Assembly (NCBI GenBank): GCA_002438345.1 | Contig: DJUJ01000076.1 | Span: 8,189-14,583, forward strand | Source of the DNA: Paenibacillus sp. UBA6285 | Lineage (GTDB): Bacteria > Bacillota > Bacilli > Paenibacillales > Paenibacillaceae | Direction of reading: 5' to 3' | DNA: 6,395 bases | Shown here: positions 1-5,921 of the stretch, piece by piece | Numbering within the stretch: the first letter of the stretch is position 1 | Layout of the letters: each line of letters starts with the position of its first letter | The notes under the pieces: model-generated | Database searches by the model: none | Seen by the model: the letters and a program-made list of their open reading frames with translations, nothing else | Told to the model about the DNA's origin: nothing | Translations under genes and position numbers: made by a program

Positions 1-1
1 A

Positions 2-316
2 TCTCCATTCGAGAATTCACGGACGCTCACTGAGCATGATCCGCTGTCCTGGCGGTCCATTAAGTTGCCGCTGGGCCTAATGACTGAGAAAGAATTGGAG
101 ATTAGTGAAACGAGCGACACTTTGACTCCTGAAGCTGGATTTGAAAAGGGAATAGAGCGAGCGAAGAATGATATTTTGGCGCGTTATGGCGTTGATAGCG
201 TCGTCAAAAGTCAAAAAGTTTTGCATGAGAAGAAAGAGAATGGTAAAGTTTATATGAAAGTGATCTTTGAAGTAGAAGAGAAAATTTCCGTAGAACTGCC
301 AATAGTAAACAATTGA
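2..316 (+). CDS. yqfD: Sporulation protein YqfD, C-terminal part (5' end outside window)
   Basis: The frame is open from base 2 to the TGA at 314-316, giving the last 104 residues of a protein whose start lies upstream. The fragment has no membrane segment. It is a charged, soluble tail that contains a helix-like stretch (GIERAKNDILARYGVD) followed by beta-like segments (KVYMKVIFEVEEKISVELP). The assignment rests on this tail together with its position directly before phoH, where yqfD sits in Bacillus and Paenibacillus. In B. subtilis, yqfC and yqfD belong to the mother-cell sigma-E regulon and are needed for efficient sporulation; the full protein is about 400 residues with an N-terminal membrane part. 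The molecular role is not established. A TTG at 65 could look like a start, but the frame continues upstream of it without a stop, so it is internal. The ribosome binding site of phoH overlaps the stop codon, which suggests co-translation. Confidence 0.8.
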   Translation, partial: SPFENSRTLTEHDPLSWRSIKLPLGLMTEKELEISETSDTLTPEAGFEKGIERAKNDILARYGVDSVVKSQKVLHEKKENGKVYMKVIFEVEEKISVELPIVNN

Positions 317-320
317 GGAG
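315..320 (+). promoter_or_regulatory. Ribosome binding site of phoH, overlapping the yqfD stop codon
   Basis: GAGGAG begins inside the TGA stop of yqfD and lies 11 nt before the TTG at 332. An in-frame TGA at 323-325 rules out any earlier start for phoH. The nearby ATG at 322 is in another frame. This site therefore supports the TTG start. A second, weaker GAGG at 324-327 is too close to the start (4 nt). Confidence 0.65.
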
Positions 321-331
321 AATGAGGCTAC

Positions 332-1303
332 TTGTCAGAACAGACTGCAAGCATTCGTATAACTTTGCAAAATGCGGGAGAAGCGCAATCGCTGTTCGGC
401 CCGCAGGATGGATTCCTAAAAATCATCGAGAGTGAAATTCCCGCTATTATTGATTCCCGCGAAGCAGAGTTAACGATACGTGGTGCGGAGCGGGAAGTAG
501 ACATGCTGGGACAATTGTTTAATGTGCTGCTGTCCCTCATTCGGAGTGGTTACATACTTACTGAACGTGACGTGCAGTACGCTGTGGAGCTGGCGAAAGA
601 CTTTCGAGTCGATCAATTGCTCGATTTGTTCAAGGGAGAAATTACAACTACTTTTCGTGGAAAGCCTATTCGTGTCAAAACGATTGGCCAGAAGCATTAT
701 GTGACAACGATCAAGAAGCGTGATATTGTATTCGGAATCGGTCCTGCTGGAACGGGTAAGACCTACTTGGCAGTAGTACTTGCAGTTACGGCACTAAAAG
801 AAGGTTCTGTTAAGCGTATCGTTCTTACGCGCCCCGCAGTAGAAGCAGGAGAGAGTCTAGGATTCCTTCCAGGGGATTTGCAAGAAAAGGTAGATCCGTA
901 CCTCCGTCCGTTATATGATGCCTTATACGACGTTATGGGGCCCGATCAGGTTGCTAAGGCACTTGAACGGGGATTAATTGAAATTGCTCCGCTCGCTTAT
1001 ATGCGGGGACGTACGCTGGATGATTCATTTATCATCCTTGATGAAGCACAGAATACTACACCTGAGCAAATGAAAATGTTCCTGACTCGACTCGGCTTCG
1101 GGTCCAAAATGGTGATTACGGGTGACGTTACCCAGATTGACCTGCCTCGCGGCAAGAAATCCGGTTTGATTGAGGCCAAAGCGATTTTATCCGGCATAGA
1201 AGAACTTGGCTTTGTCTATTTTGCGGAGCAGGATGTAGTACGGCATTCCCTGGTGCAGAAAATTATCGTTGCCTATGACCGCTCTGCCGAAAACCTCCAA
1301 TAA
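332..1303 (+). CDS. phoH: PhoH family P-loop ATPase
   Basis: The protein is a cytoplasmic P-loop ATPase of 323 residues, close to the ~320 usual for bacterial PhoH. An N-terminal region (about 1-110) resembles the small RNA-binding-like domain found before the ATPase core in this family. The ATPase core carries the Walker A motif GPAGTGKT (137-144), the Walker B segment FIILDEAQN (233-241) and the sensor-like VITGD (261-265). The stretch RPAVEAGESLGFLPGDLQEK (168-187) is typical of PhoH and is shared with the ATPase half of RNA helicases. The start is TTG, forced by an in-frame stop at 323. The gene sits between yqfD and pgpH and a few genes from the RNase ybeY, a conserved linkage that suggests a role in RNA metabolism. 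The name came from phosphate-starvation induction in E. coli, and the true substrate is uncertain. The family call is very secure; the precise function is not. Confidence 0.96.
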   Translation: MSEQTASIRITLQNAGEAQSLFGPQDGFLKIIESEIPAIIDSREAELTIRGAEREVDMLGQLFNVLLSLIRSGYILTERDVQYAVELAKDFRVDQLLDLFKGEITTTFRGKPIRVKTIGQKHYVTTIKKRDIVFGIGPAGTGKTYLAVVLAVTALKEGSVKRIVLTRPAVEAGESLGFLPGDLQEKVDPYLRPLYDALYDVMGPDQVAKALERGLIEIAPLAYMRGRTLDDSFIILDEAQNTTPEQMKMFLTRLGFGSKMVITGDVTQIDLPRGKKSGLIEAKAILSGIEELGFVYFAEQDVVRHSLVQKIIVAYDRSAENLQ

Positions 1304-1317
1304 AGGGGATTGTCTTC

Positions 1318-3573
1318 ATGGCTTCAAAGCAACCATCTAAATTAAGTGAATTTGTATATACAAACAACGGATGGAAGTATAGCGCGGTGACACGCTATGC
1401 TCTTTTCCTGTTACTCGGACTTGTGTTCTACTTTAGCTTGTCGCCAGATTTGCTGCCTAAACGGTATGATATTAAAGAGAATACGCTCAGCGCGAAGGAG
1501 ATTACTGCGCCTAAGCAAATTTTGGACAAGAAGGCAACGTTGAAGGCAGCGGAAGAAGCTGCTGAGAGAGTGGATCTAAAATACAAGATCATCCCGATGA
1601 GGGCTGATAATCTTGTGACTTCGCTACTGGACCGGATTGATCGCCTCAATCAGGATGACCTGATTTCGCAAAGCGATAAGACTGGTATTTATCGTGATGA
1701 GATCCCTCAGAGAGCAAATGATTTTATTTTGAATTTCATAGCCTCAAATCGGGGCGGTGGCAGTTATTCCGATCATCTTTTGGATGAAATGCAATCTGTC
1801 ATAAAAGAGCAGACCTATGTCATTCCGGATGAGACTTACATTAAAATTCCGCGACTGACCTCTCAGGACATTATCGAAATGAAGCCTGTTGCTCGTGATA
1901 TTGTGACTAGGCTGATGAACGATCAGATCACGGACGCTCAGACAGCGCGCGCCAAAGTGGCGGAGCAGGTCAGTATCAGTTCTCTGAGTCAGCGCACGGC
2001 GCGTGAGGTTGTGCAGGAATTAGTGAGGTTGGTTATTACAAGCAACAAGTTCTATGACGAAGATGCAACGAAGGAAGCGAAGGTGCAGGCTCGTGAGAAC
2101 ACGCCTGATGTGTTCATTGAGCAAGGGGAAGTCCTCGTCGCTAAAGGGCAAAAAATCACTCCTGAGCTGTACGCCCTTTTGGATGAGAATGGCCTGCTCA
2201 GCAACGAGGTCAACTATTGGCCTCAGGTTGGTTTGCTGCTACTTGCTACCATGCTCTCCGCGGGTCTGATGGTGTTTATTCGTTACTCGGGAGGAACCTC
2301 GGGCTTTAAGTATAATAACTCCCAGTTATTGATGCTGGTGCTTGTATTTGTTATTACGATCATCACCATTCGGTTGACCGCAATTTTGCAGACCGATGTC
2401 CATTCCTATCTCGGGTATCTGGCTCCAGTAGCCATTGGTGCTATGCTGATTACCATGCTTCTGGATATGACATTAGCGTATTTCTGTTCTATTCTGATCA
2501 GTATACTCGCCAGTATCATTTTGAATGTTCAGCAGAATTCGGTGTTTGATTTCACCTTTGGTTTCTTTTCAATTGTTGTTTGTTATGTGGCTATTTTTGC
2601 CACTCATCGTGCTGGCCAGCGCTCCACATTATTAAAAGGTGGGATTATGGTATCCCTTTTTGGTTGTGTGACCGTCTTTATGCTGACCCTGTTAGCTGGT
2701 GGAGAATGGAAAGATGTAAGCACGCTATATGCCGTTGGTTTTGCTTTTGCGAGTGGACTTTTGACTGCAGTGCTTGTTATTGGCCTGATGCCTTTCTTTG
2801 AAGCTACCTTTGGCATTCTATCTGCGCTGAAGCTGGTAGAGTTGTCTAATCCGAACCATCCCTTGCTGCGCAAGCTTCTTACGGAAACACCAGGAACCTA
2901 TCACCATAGCGTAATGGTAGGTAACCTGTCAGAGGCTGCCGCAGAAGCGATTGGAGCAGACGGCCTATTGTGCCGGGTAGGATCGTATTATCATGATATT
3001 GGCAAAACAAAACGTCCGTTTTATTTTATTGAGAATCAGAATAATATGGAAAATCCGCACGACTCTATTGAACCGAAGCTTAGTAAATCTATCATTGTGG
3101 CCCACGCCCGCGATGGGGTGGAAATGCAACGAGAATATAAGCTGCCCAAACCGATTCGTGATATTGCTGAGCAGCATCATGGCACTACGTTCCTGCATTA
3201 TTTTTACCATAAGGCCCTGAAGCTGGCGGAAGAAAAAGGTGTTGAGCCTGATTTTACCGAGGAAGATTTCCGTTATCCTGGCCCGAAAGCTCAGTCGAAG
3301 GAATCGGCTGTTGTAGGAATCGCCGATAGTGTTGAAGCTGCGGTAAGATCCTTGCGCAAACCAACTGTTCTTCAGGTGGAGACGATGATTGAGAAAATTA
3401 TTAAAAGTCGACTGGATGATCATCAGTTTGACGAATGTGATTTAACGATTAAAGAATTGGACATTATTGCACGGACGCTGAAAGATACGGTCATGGGAAT
3501 TTTTCATTCACGGATCGAATACCCAGAAGATGTGCGTAAGCCGAAAAAAGAGGAAGGGGCAGCTAACCCATGA
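1318..3573 (+). CDS. pgpH: 7TM-HD family cyclic-di-AMP phosphodiesterase (PgpH/YqfF)
   Basis: The product has 751 residues with the layout of the 7TM-HD family. It has one N-terminal membrane helix (about 25-43), a large external 7TMR-HDED domain (about 50-300), and seven hydrophobic helices (about 301-323, 335-357, 365-386, 387-402, 412-429, 442-461, 473-494). A cytoplasmic HD phosphohydrolase domain fills the C-terminus. The metal-binding HD residues are visible: H530 in TYHHSVMVG, H559-D560 in YYHDIGK, H596 in VAHARDG, H620-H621 in EQHHGTT and D670 in GIADSVEA. In Listeria and B. subtilis such proteins hydrolyse the second messenger c-di-AMP to pApA, which affects potassium and osmotic balance, cell-wall stress and (p)ppGpp responses. 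All catalytic residues appear intact, so an active enzyme is inferred. The ATG start is preceded by AAAGGGG at 1302-1308, nine bases upstream. The stop overlaps the ybeY start. Confidence 0.95.
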   Translation: MASKQPSKLSEFVYTNNGWKYSAVTRYALFLLLGLVFYFSLSPDLLPKRYDIKENTLSAKEITAPKQILDKKATLKAAEEAAERVDLKYKIIPMRADNLVTSLLDRIDRLNQDDLISQSDKTGIYRDEIPQRANDFILNFIASNRGGGSYSDHLLDEMQSVIKEQTYVIPDETYIKIPRLTSQDIIEMKPVARDIVTRLMNDQITDAQTARAKVAEQVSISSLSQRTAREVVQELVRLVITSNKFYDEDATKEAKVQARENTPDVFIEQGEVLVAKGQKITPELYALLDENGLLSNEVNYWPQVGLLLLATMLSAGLMVFIRYSGGTSGFKYNNSQLLMLVLVFVITIITIRLTAILQTDVHSYLGYLAPVAIGAMLITMLLDMTLAYFCSILISILASIILNVQQNSVFDFTFGFFSIVVCYVAIFATHRAGQRSTLLKGGIMVSLFGCVTVFMLTLLAGGEWKDVSTLYAVGFAFASGLLTAVLVIGLMPFFEATFGILSALKLVELSNPNHPLLRKLLTETPGTYHHSVMVGNLSEAAAEAIGADGLLCRVGSYYHDIGKTKRPFYFIENQNNMENPHDSIEPKLSKSIIVAHARDGVEMQREYKLPKPIRDIAEQHHGTTFLHYFYHKALKLAEEKGVEPDFTEEDFRYPGPKAQSKESAVVGIADSVEAAVRSLRKPTVLQVETMIEKIIKSRLDDHQFDECDLTIKELDIIARTLKDTVMGIFHSRIEYPEDVRKPKKEEGAANP

Positions 3574-4067
3574 GTTTAGAGATCGTTTGGGATAACGAGC
3601 AAGAAGAATACGAGATAAAGGACGATCTCATAGCACTGCTGGAGAGCATTTTGCAAAAAGCAGGTGAAGCGGAAGGGATCGATCAGGGAGAGGTTGCGCT
3701 TACTTTTGTCGATAATGCTCGTATTCATGAGTTGAACTTGGAATACCGTGGAATTGACCGTCCGACGGACGTACTTTCTTTTGCGATGAATGAAAGCGGA
3801 GAGGACGAGCTGGACATTATATACGAAGTACAAGAAGGCGAAGCGCTGGAAGATGTTCCGGATGTACTGGGAGATATAATCATTTCCGTAACTCGTGCTC
3901 AGGAGCAAGCGCAAGAATATGGTCATTCGCTAGAGCGTGAGCTTGGTTTCCTCTTTGTGCACGGATTTCTGCACTTGTTAGGTTACGATCATCAGGATGA
4001 AGCCTCAGAGGCAGAGATGATGTCCAAGCAAGAGAAGGTACTAGCTCAGGTTGGGTTGACTCGCTAA
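3570..4067 (+). CDS. ybeY: Endoribonuclease / rRNA maturation factor YbeY
   Basis: YbeY is a zinc-dependent endoribonuclease involved in 16S rRNA 3'-end maturation and 70S quality control. The product has 165 residues, a normal length. The diagnostic motif HGFLHLLGYDH (131-141) supplies the three zinc-ligand histidines H131, H135 and H141. The other conserved blocks, PTDVLSFAM (65-73) and VLGDIIIS (99-106), are in place. The region between them (about 75-95, rich in D and E) is a variable acidic insert seen in Gram-positive versions. The ATG overlaps the pgpH stop as ATGA, and AGGAAGGGG at 3551-3559 lies 10 nt upstream, so translation is probably coupled to pgpH. Its closeness to phoH, an RNA-linked ATPase, is a conserved association in many bacteria. 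Confidence 0.96.
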   Translation: MSLEIVWDNEQEEYEIKDDLIALLESILQKAGEAEGIDQGEVALTFVDNARIHELNLEYRGIDRPTDVLSFAMNESGEDELDIIYEVQEGEALEDVPDVLGDIIISVTRAQEQAQEYGHSLERELGFLFVHGFLHLLGYDHQDEASEAEMMSKQEKVLAQVGLTR

Positions 4068-4462
4068 TGGTGAAGAACACGGCGGTAGGACACAAGAAGT
4101 TCTGGCACTCTTTTCGGTTTGCATCGCAAGGCATCGTGTCGGCATTCAAATCCGAGCTTAACATGAAGGTGCATTGCTGTTTGGCTGTGGTTGTACTTGT
4201 TGCTGCTGTCGTGTTCAGACTTCCGCTGGTCAGTTGGATGTTGCTGCTTTTCTCAATTACGCTTGTTCTAACCGCCGAGCTGCTCAATACGGCAATTGAA
4301 GCGACGGTAGATTTGATCTCGCCGGAGATTCATCCACTGGCTAAGAGAGCGAAAGATACCGCCGCGGGAGCTGTGCTTCTAACGGCGGTGTTTGCTGTCT
4401 TAGTAGGGGTCTATGTTTTTTACCACCCTGTGATGGACTGGATTAGCGGACTTATGTCATAA
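4067..4462 (+). CDS. dgkA: Diacylglycerol/undecaprenol kinase family membrane protein
   Basis: The product is a small integral membrane lipid kinase of 131 residues. It has an amphipathic N-terminus containing FRFASQGIVSAFKSELNMK (16-34) and hydrophobic helices at about 36-50, 54-70 and 98-118. The family signature is present as AELLNTAIEATVDL (70-83) followed by AKRAKDTAAGAVLL (92-105). E71, N74, E78 and D97 align with catalytic or nucleotide-binding positions of E. coli DgkA. In Gram-positive bacteria the homologue phosphorylates undecaprenol rather than diacylglycerol and so salvages the lipid carrier for cell-wall synthesis; that substrate is inferred from family knowledge. The start overlaps the ybeY stop by one base (TAATG). 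There is no good ribosome binding site close upstream, so translation probably depends on ribosomes finishing ybeY. A terminator-like hairpin follows, making this the likely last gene of the operon. Confidence 0.93.
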   Translation: MVKNTAVGHKKFWHSFRFASQGIVSAFKSELNMKVHCCLAVVVLVAAVVFRLPLVSWMLLLFSITLVLTAELLNTAIEATVDLISPEIHPLAKRAKDTAAGAVLLTAVFAVLVGVYVFYHPVMDWISGLMS

Positions 4463-4485
4463 TCAGGGTACAATTCATTTCAGGG

Positions 4486-4520
4486 GAGAGGCGGACCCGC
4501 GTTTTGCGATTCCGCCTCTT
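4486..4520 (+). terminator. Probable intrinsic terminator of the yqfD-dgkA operon
   Basis: AGAGGCGGA (4487-4495) pairs perfectly with TCCGCCTCT (4511-4519). A flanking G-T pair (4486/4520) extends the stem, and a short inner CGC/GCG stem lies around GTTTT. The hairpin starts 23 nt after the dgkA stop. The U-tract is weak (CTCTTTGATT), so termination may be incomplete and some transcription could continue into cdd. Confidence 0.7.
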
Positions 4521-4527
4521 TGATTAC

Positions 4528-4776
4528 TGGATGTTTAGGAAGCAAGTTTTGTACGAAGTAATTCCATGATGACGCTAACAAAACTAAGTGGATGCTTCCG
4601 AAGTAGTTTTGTCGAAGAAAATTCTATGAAGTAATGCTAACAAAACTAAGTGGATGCTTCCGAAGTGAGTTTTGTACGAAGTAATTCCACGATGTAACGC
4701 TATACAAAACTTAAGTGGGTGCTTTCGAAGTGAGTTTTGTACGAAGTAATTCCACGATGTAACGCTATACAAAACT
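4528..4776 (+). repeat. Four tandem copies of a ~64-nt repeat with internal inverted repeats
   Basis: Copies run approximately 4528-4585 (divergent and truncated at its left end), 4586-4647, 4648-4711 and 4713-4776. Copies 3 and 4 differ at only two positions over 64 nt; copies 1 and 2 carry small deletions and substitutions. Each copy begins with AAGTGGATGCTTCCGAAG or a variant, whose CTTC/GAAG part can form a small hairpin. Each then has an inverted repeat AGTTTTGT(A) ... (T)ACAAAACT, for example 4668-4676 with 4703-4711 and 4733-4741 with 4768-4776. All eight arms are conserved even in the diverged copies. Reading frames through this stretch give only repetitive peptides and are not genes. 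The last copy ends two bases before the cdd ribosome binding site. Function is unknown. Confidence 0.88.
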
Positions 4777-4778
4777 TT

Positions 4779-4784
4779 AGGAGG
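4779..4784 (+). promoter_or_regulatory. Ribosome binding site of cdd
   Basis: AGGAGG lies 8 nt before the ATG at 4793. It directly follows the right arm of the last inverted repeat (ends 4776), so a hairpin in the mRNA would abut the ribosome landing site without covering it. No convincing -35/-10 pair was found upstream; TTGTAC (4737) and TATACA (4766) are 23 nt apart, too far for sigma-A. Confidence 0.8.
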
Positions 4785-4792
4785 ACCCAAAT

Positions 4793-5212
4793 ATGGATTC
4801 CGCTCTTCTTATGCAAGAAGCGATTAAAGCACGTGCTAAGGCATATATTCCTTACTCCCGATTCGGAGTTGGAGCCGCCCTCCTTGATCAGGATGGTCAT
4901 ATTCATCACGGTTGTAATGTAGAAAATGCTGCTTTTGGCCCAACCAATTGTGCGGAGCGGACCGCTTTATTCCGTGCTATCGCCGACGGTCATACTATCG
5001 GTTCTTTCAAGGCAATCGCCGTTGTTGCCGATTCTGATGGTCCCGTATCACCTTGCGGTGTATGCCGCCAAGTTATGATTGAGTTGTGTTCACCCGACAT
5101 GAAGGTTATCCTTGGGAACATGAAGGGTGATATCGTTGAGACTACGGTGGGAGATTTACTCCCAGGAGCTTTCGGTCCGGTAGATCTAAAGCAAGGACAA
5201 GCTCCTGAGTAA
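4793..5212 (+). CDS. cdd: Cytidine deaminase
   Basis: Cytidine deaminase converts cytidine and deoxycytidine to uridine and deoxyuridine in pyrimidine salvage. The 139-residue product has the size of the homotetrameric Gram-positive enzyme (about 136 in B. subtilis). The active site is complete. The substrate-binding NVEN is at 42-45, the zinc ligand and proton-shuttle pair C53-E55 sits in TNCAERTA, and the two further zinc cysteines C88 and C91 are in SPCGVCRQ. The N-terminal YIPYSRFGVGAAL (18-30) is also typical. The gene is separated from dgkA by a terminator and a repeat array, so it may have its own promoter or depend on readthrough. In many Bacillales era follows directly; here it does not. 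Confidence 0.96.
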   Translation: MDSALLMQEAIKARAKAYIPYSRFGVGAALLDQDGHIHHGCNVENAAFGPTNCAERTALFRAIADGHTIGSFKAIAVVADSDGPVSPCGVCRQVMIELCSPDMKVILGNMKGDIVETTVGDLLPGAFGPVDLKQGQAPE

Positions 5213-5213
5213 A

Positions 5214-5258
5214 TGAGCGTTTGGTTTAATGCCTGTTTAAAGACAAATCATGCGCTCA
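5214..5258 (+). terminator. Imperfect dyad just after cdd, possible weak terminator
   Basis: TGAGCG (5214-5219) pairs with CGCTCA (5253-5258). Inside it TTTG/CAAA and TTTAA/TTAAA can also pair, giving one long interrupted stem. It starts two bases after the cdd stop, where a terminator is expected, but no U-tract follows. A small AATGA-TTCG-TCATT hairpin comes right after (5261-5274). Termination is possible but not well supported. Confidence 0.35.
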
Positions 5259-5310
5259 CTAATGATTCGTCATTTGGAAAATTCGTTTGCAGATAGACGA
5301 AGGTGGCTGC

Positions 5311-5499
5311 TTTAATTGCACAATGTACAGTTAAATCGCCCCGATTTCACACTAATCTATGTTTAGTTGTAGAAAGTACAATTAATTTCTTGTTTTAATC
5401 CATATCTGGCTCTTAAGACAGAATTTAATTGCACAGAATACAACTAAAACACCAAAGACATAGCTCTAAGTCGAATTAACTGTACAAAATACAATTAAA
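5311..5499. repeat. Four regularly spaced 25-nt imperfect palindromes
   Basis: Copies lie at 5311-5335, 5362-5386, 5424-5448 and 5475-5499, all exactly 25 nt. The left arm is TTTARTTG or a variant (ATTAACTG in copy 4). The right arm is CARTTAAA or a variant, and both surround a variable centre that often reads ACA..TACA. Start-to-start distances are 51, 62 and 51 nt, leaving unlike spacers of 26, 37 and 26 nt. The copies are too diverged, and the spacers too uneven, for a CRISPR array; there are no cas genes. The copies could be a dispersed intergenic repeat or a set of protein-binding sites. Function is unknown. Confidence 0.75.
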
Positions 5500-5543
5500 A
5501 GTGTTCCAGCTCTTCCAAGGTAGGCTAAACTGGTGCAAACTGA

Positions 5544-5624
5544 GTGTTATTAGAGTAACACTACGACGTAAGCGCCGCGGCAAAGCCGCTAGCGATTCTA
5601 AGCACGTAAAGTTACTTGTAACAC
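5544..5624. repeat. Long imperfect hairpin (about 80 nt)
   Basis: A nested inverted repeat is centred near 5584. From outside in, GTGTTA (5544-5549) pairs with TAACAC (5619-5624), AGTAAC (5554-5559) with GTTACT (5611-5616), TACG (5562-5565) with CGTA (5605-5608), CGC (5573-5575) with GCG (5592-5594), and GCGGC (5577-5581) with GCCGC (5585-5589) across an AAA loop. The outer left arm can also fold alone (AGTGTTA 5543-5549 with TAACACT 5556-5562). No U-tract follows on either side, so a terminator is unlikely. It resembles REP-like or miniature mobile repeats in form. Confidence 0.6.
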
Positions 5625-5657
5625 ATCCAATCGCCACTCATCTCAGCGTTCTTTATC

Positions 5658-5720
5658 CACGGCGAGCTCAATACGAGCCGTGTGAATAAGCGACAGTGAA
5701 GCGTGTCCTCAACAGGGGAC
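5658..5720. other. Two small hairpins in the GC-rich block
   Basis: CACGGC (5658-5663) pairs with GCCGTG (5677-5682) around a 13-nt loop. GTCCTC (5705-5710) pairs with GGGGAC (5715-5720) around AACA with one G-U pair. Neither has a U-tract. They probably belong to the same repeat-derived block as the neighbouring hairpins. Confidence 0.45.
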
Positions 5721-5792
5721 GAAAGCGCTCATGCACGATCGTCCCTTTAATCCCGCCGAACGTTGCAGGTACGCCCATTTCCGGGTGTCCAG

Positions 5793-5831
5793 AGGGCCGG
5801 GGCCCTTGGGGTCCCCCTTGGCTAAGGGGGA
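5793..5831. repeat. Two adjacent GC-rich hairpins upstream of hisF
   Basis: AGGGCC (5793-5798) pairs with GGCCCT (5801-5806). TCCCCCTT (5812-5819) pairs with AAGGGGGA (5824-5831) around a GGCT loop. Only ATTTAGG follows, so a U-tract is lacking for termination on the + strand. The GGGG at 5808-5811 could alternatively pair with the C-run, giving a competing fold. The C-run/G-run hairpin runs straight into the G-rich tandem repeat. Confidence 0.65.
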
Positions 5832-5900
5832 TTTAGGGGGATCGAAAAAGCTTTAGGGGGATCGAAACGCTTTAGAGGGGTCGAAATGTTTTAGGGAAAC
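5832..5900 (+). repeat. G-rich 19-20-nt tandem repeat before hisF
   Basis: Three units, TTTAGGGGGATCGAAA plus 3-4 bases, lie at 5832-5851, 5852-5870 and 5871-5889. A partial fourth (TTTAGGGAAAC) lies at 5890-5900. The third unit has diverged (TTTAGAGGGGTCGAAA). The G-runs repeat the right arm of the preceding hairpin. The array ends 21 nt before the hisF start. Confidence 0.8.
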
Positions 5901-5905
5901 ACATG

Positions 5906-5913
5906 AAAGGAGG
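5906..5913 (+). promoter_or_regulatory. Ribosome binding site of hisF
   Basis: AAAGGAGG is a near-perfect Shine-Dalgarno sequence 8 nt before the ATG at 5922. It fixes the hisF start and shows that translation initiates independently here, without overlap with an upstream hisA. Confidence 0.85.
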
Positions 5914-5921
5914 AACATCTA

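Larger units (their letters stand above)
5213..5921. other. 709-nt intergenic region made of repeats and hairpins
   Basis: I find no convincing gene on either strand, and no tRNA, T-box or riboswitch consensus. Composition changes sharply. About 5213-5500 is AT-rich and holds the palindromic 25-nt repeats, about 5560-5830 is GC-rich with several hairpins, and 5832-5900 is a G-rich tandem repeat. Such abrupt changes suggest several independent repeat insertions. No clear sigma-A promoter for hisF was seen. Confidence 0.75.

Noticed and set aside
2604..3423. Minus-strand frames inside pgpH (2604-2873, 2965-3423)
   Set aside because: They lie opposite the intact pgpH frame, whose catalytic residues are all conserved, and show no recognisable protein features.
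4584..4922. Short reading frames on both strands (4584-4790 and 4700-4909 minus, 4737-4922 plus) across the dgkA-cdd gap and the cdd 5' end
   Set aside because: The peptides mirror the tandem DNA repeat (for example the repeated FCIALHRGITSYKTHF), run into cdd out of frame and have no family resemblance.
5311..5499. CRISPR array
   Set aside because: There are only four copies, each diverged from the others, with spacers of 26, 37 and 26 nt and no cas gene in the window.
5501..5689. Plus-strand 62-codon frame starting with GTG in the post-cdd gap
   Set aside because: It has no ribosome binding site, runs through the long hairpin and has no recognisable domain; its basic, low-complexity composition follows from the repeat DNA.
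5740..5921. T-box or other amino-acid leader in front of hisF
   Set aside because: I could not find the conserved T-box sequence (GGTGG-ACCGCG type) or a terminator with a U-tract; the G-rich repeats explain the structure better.
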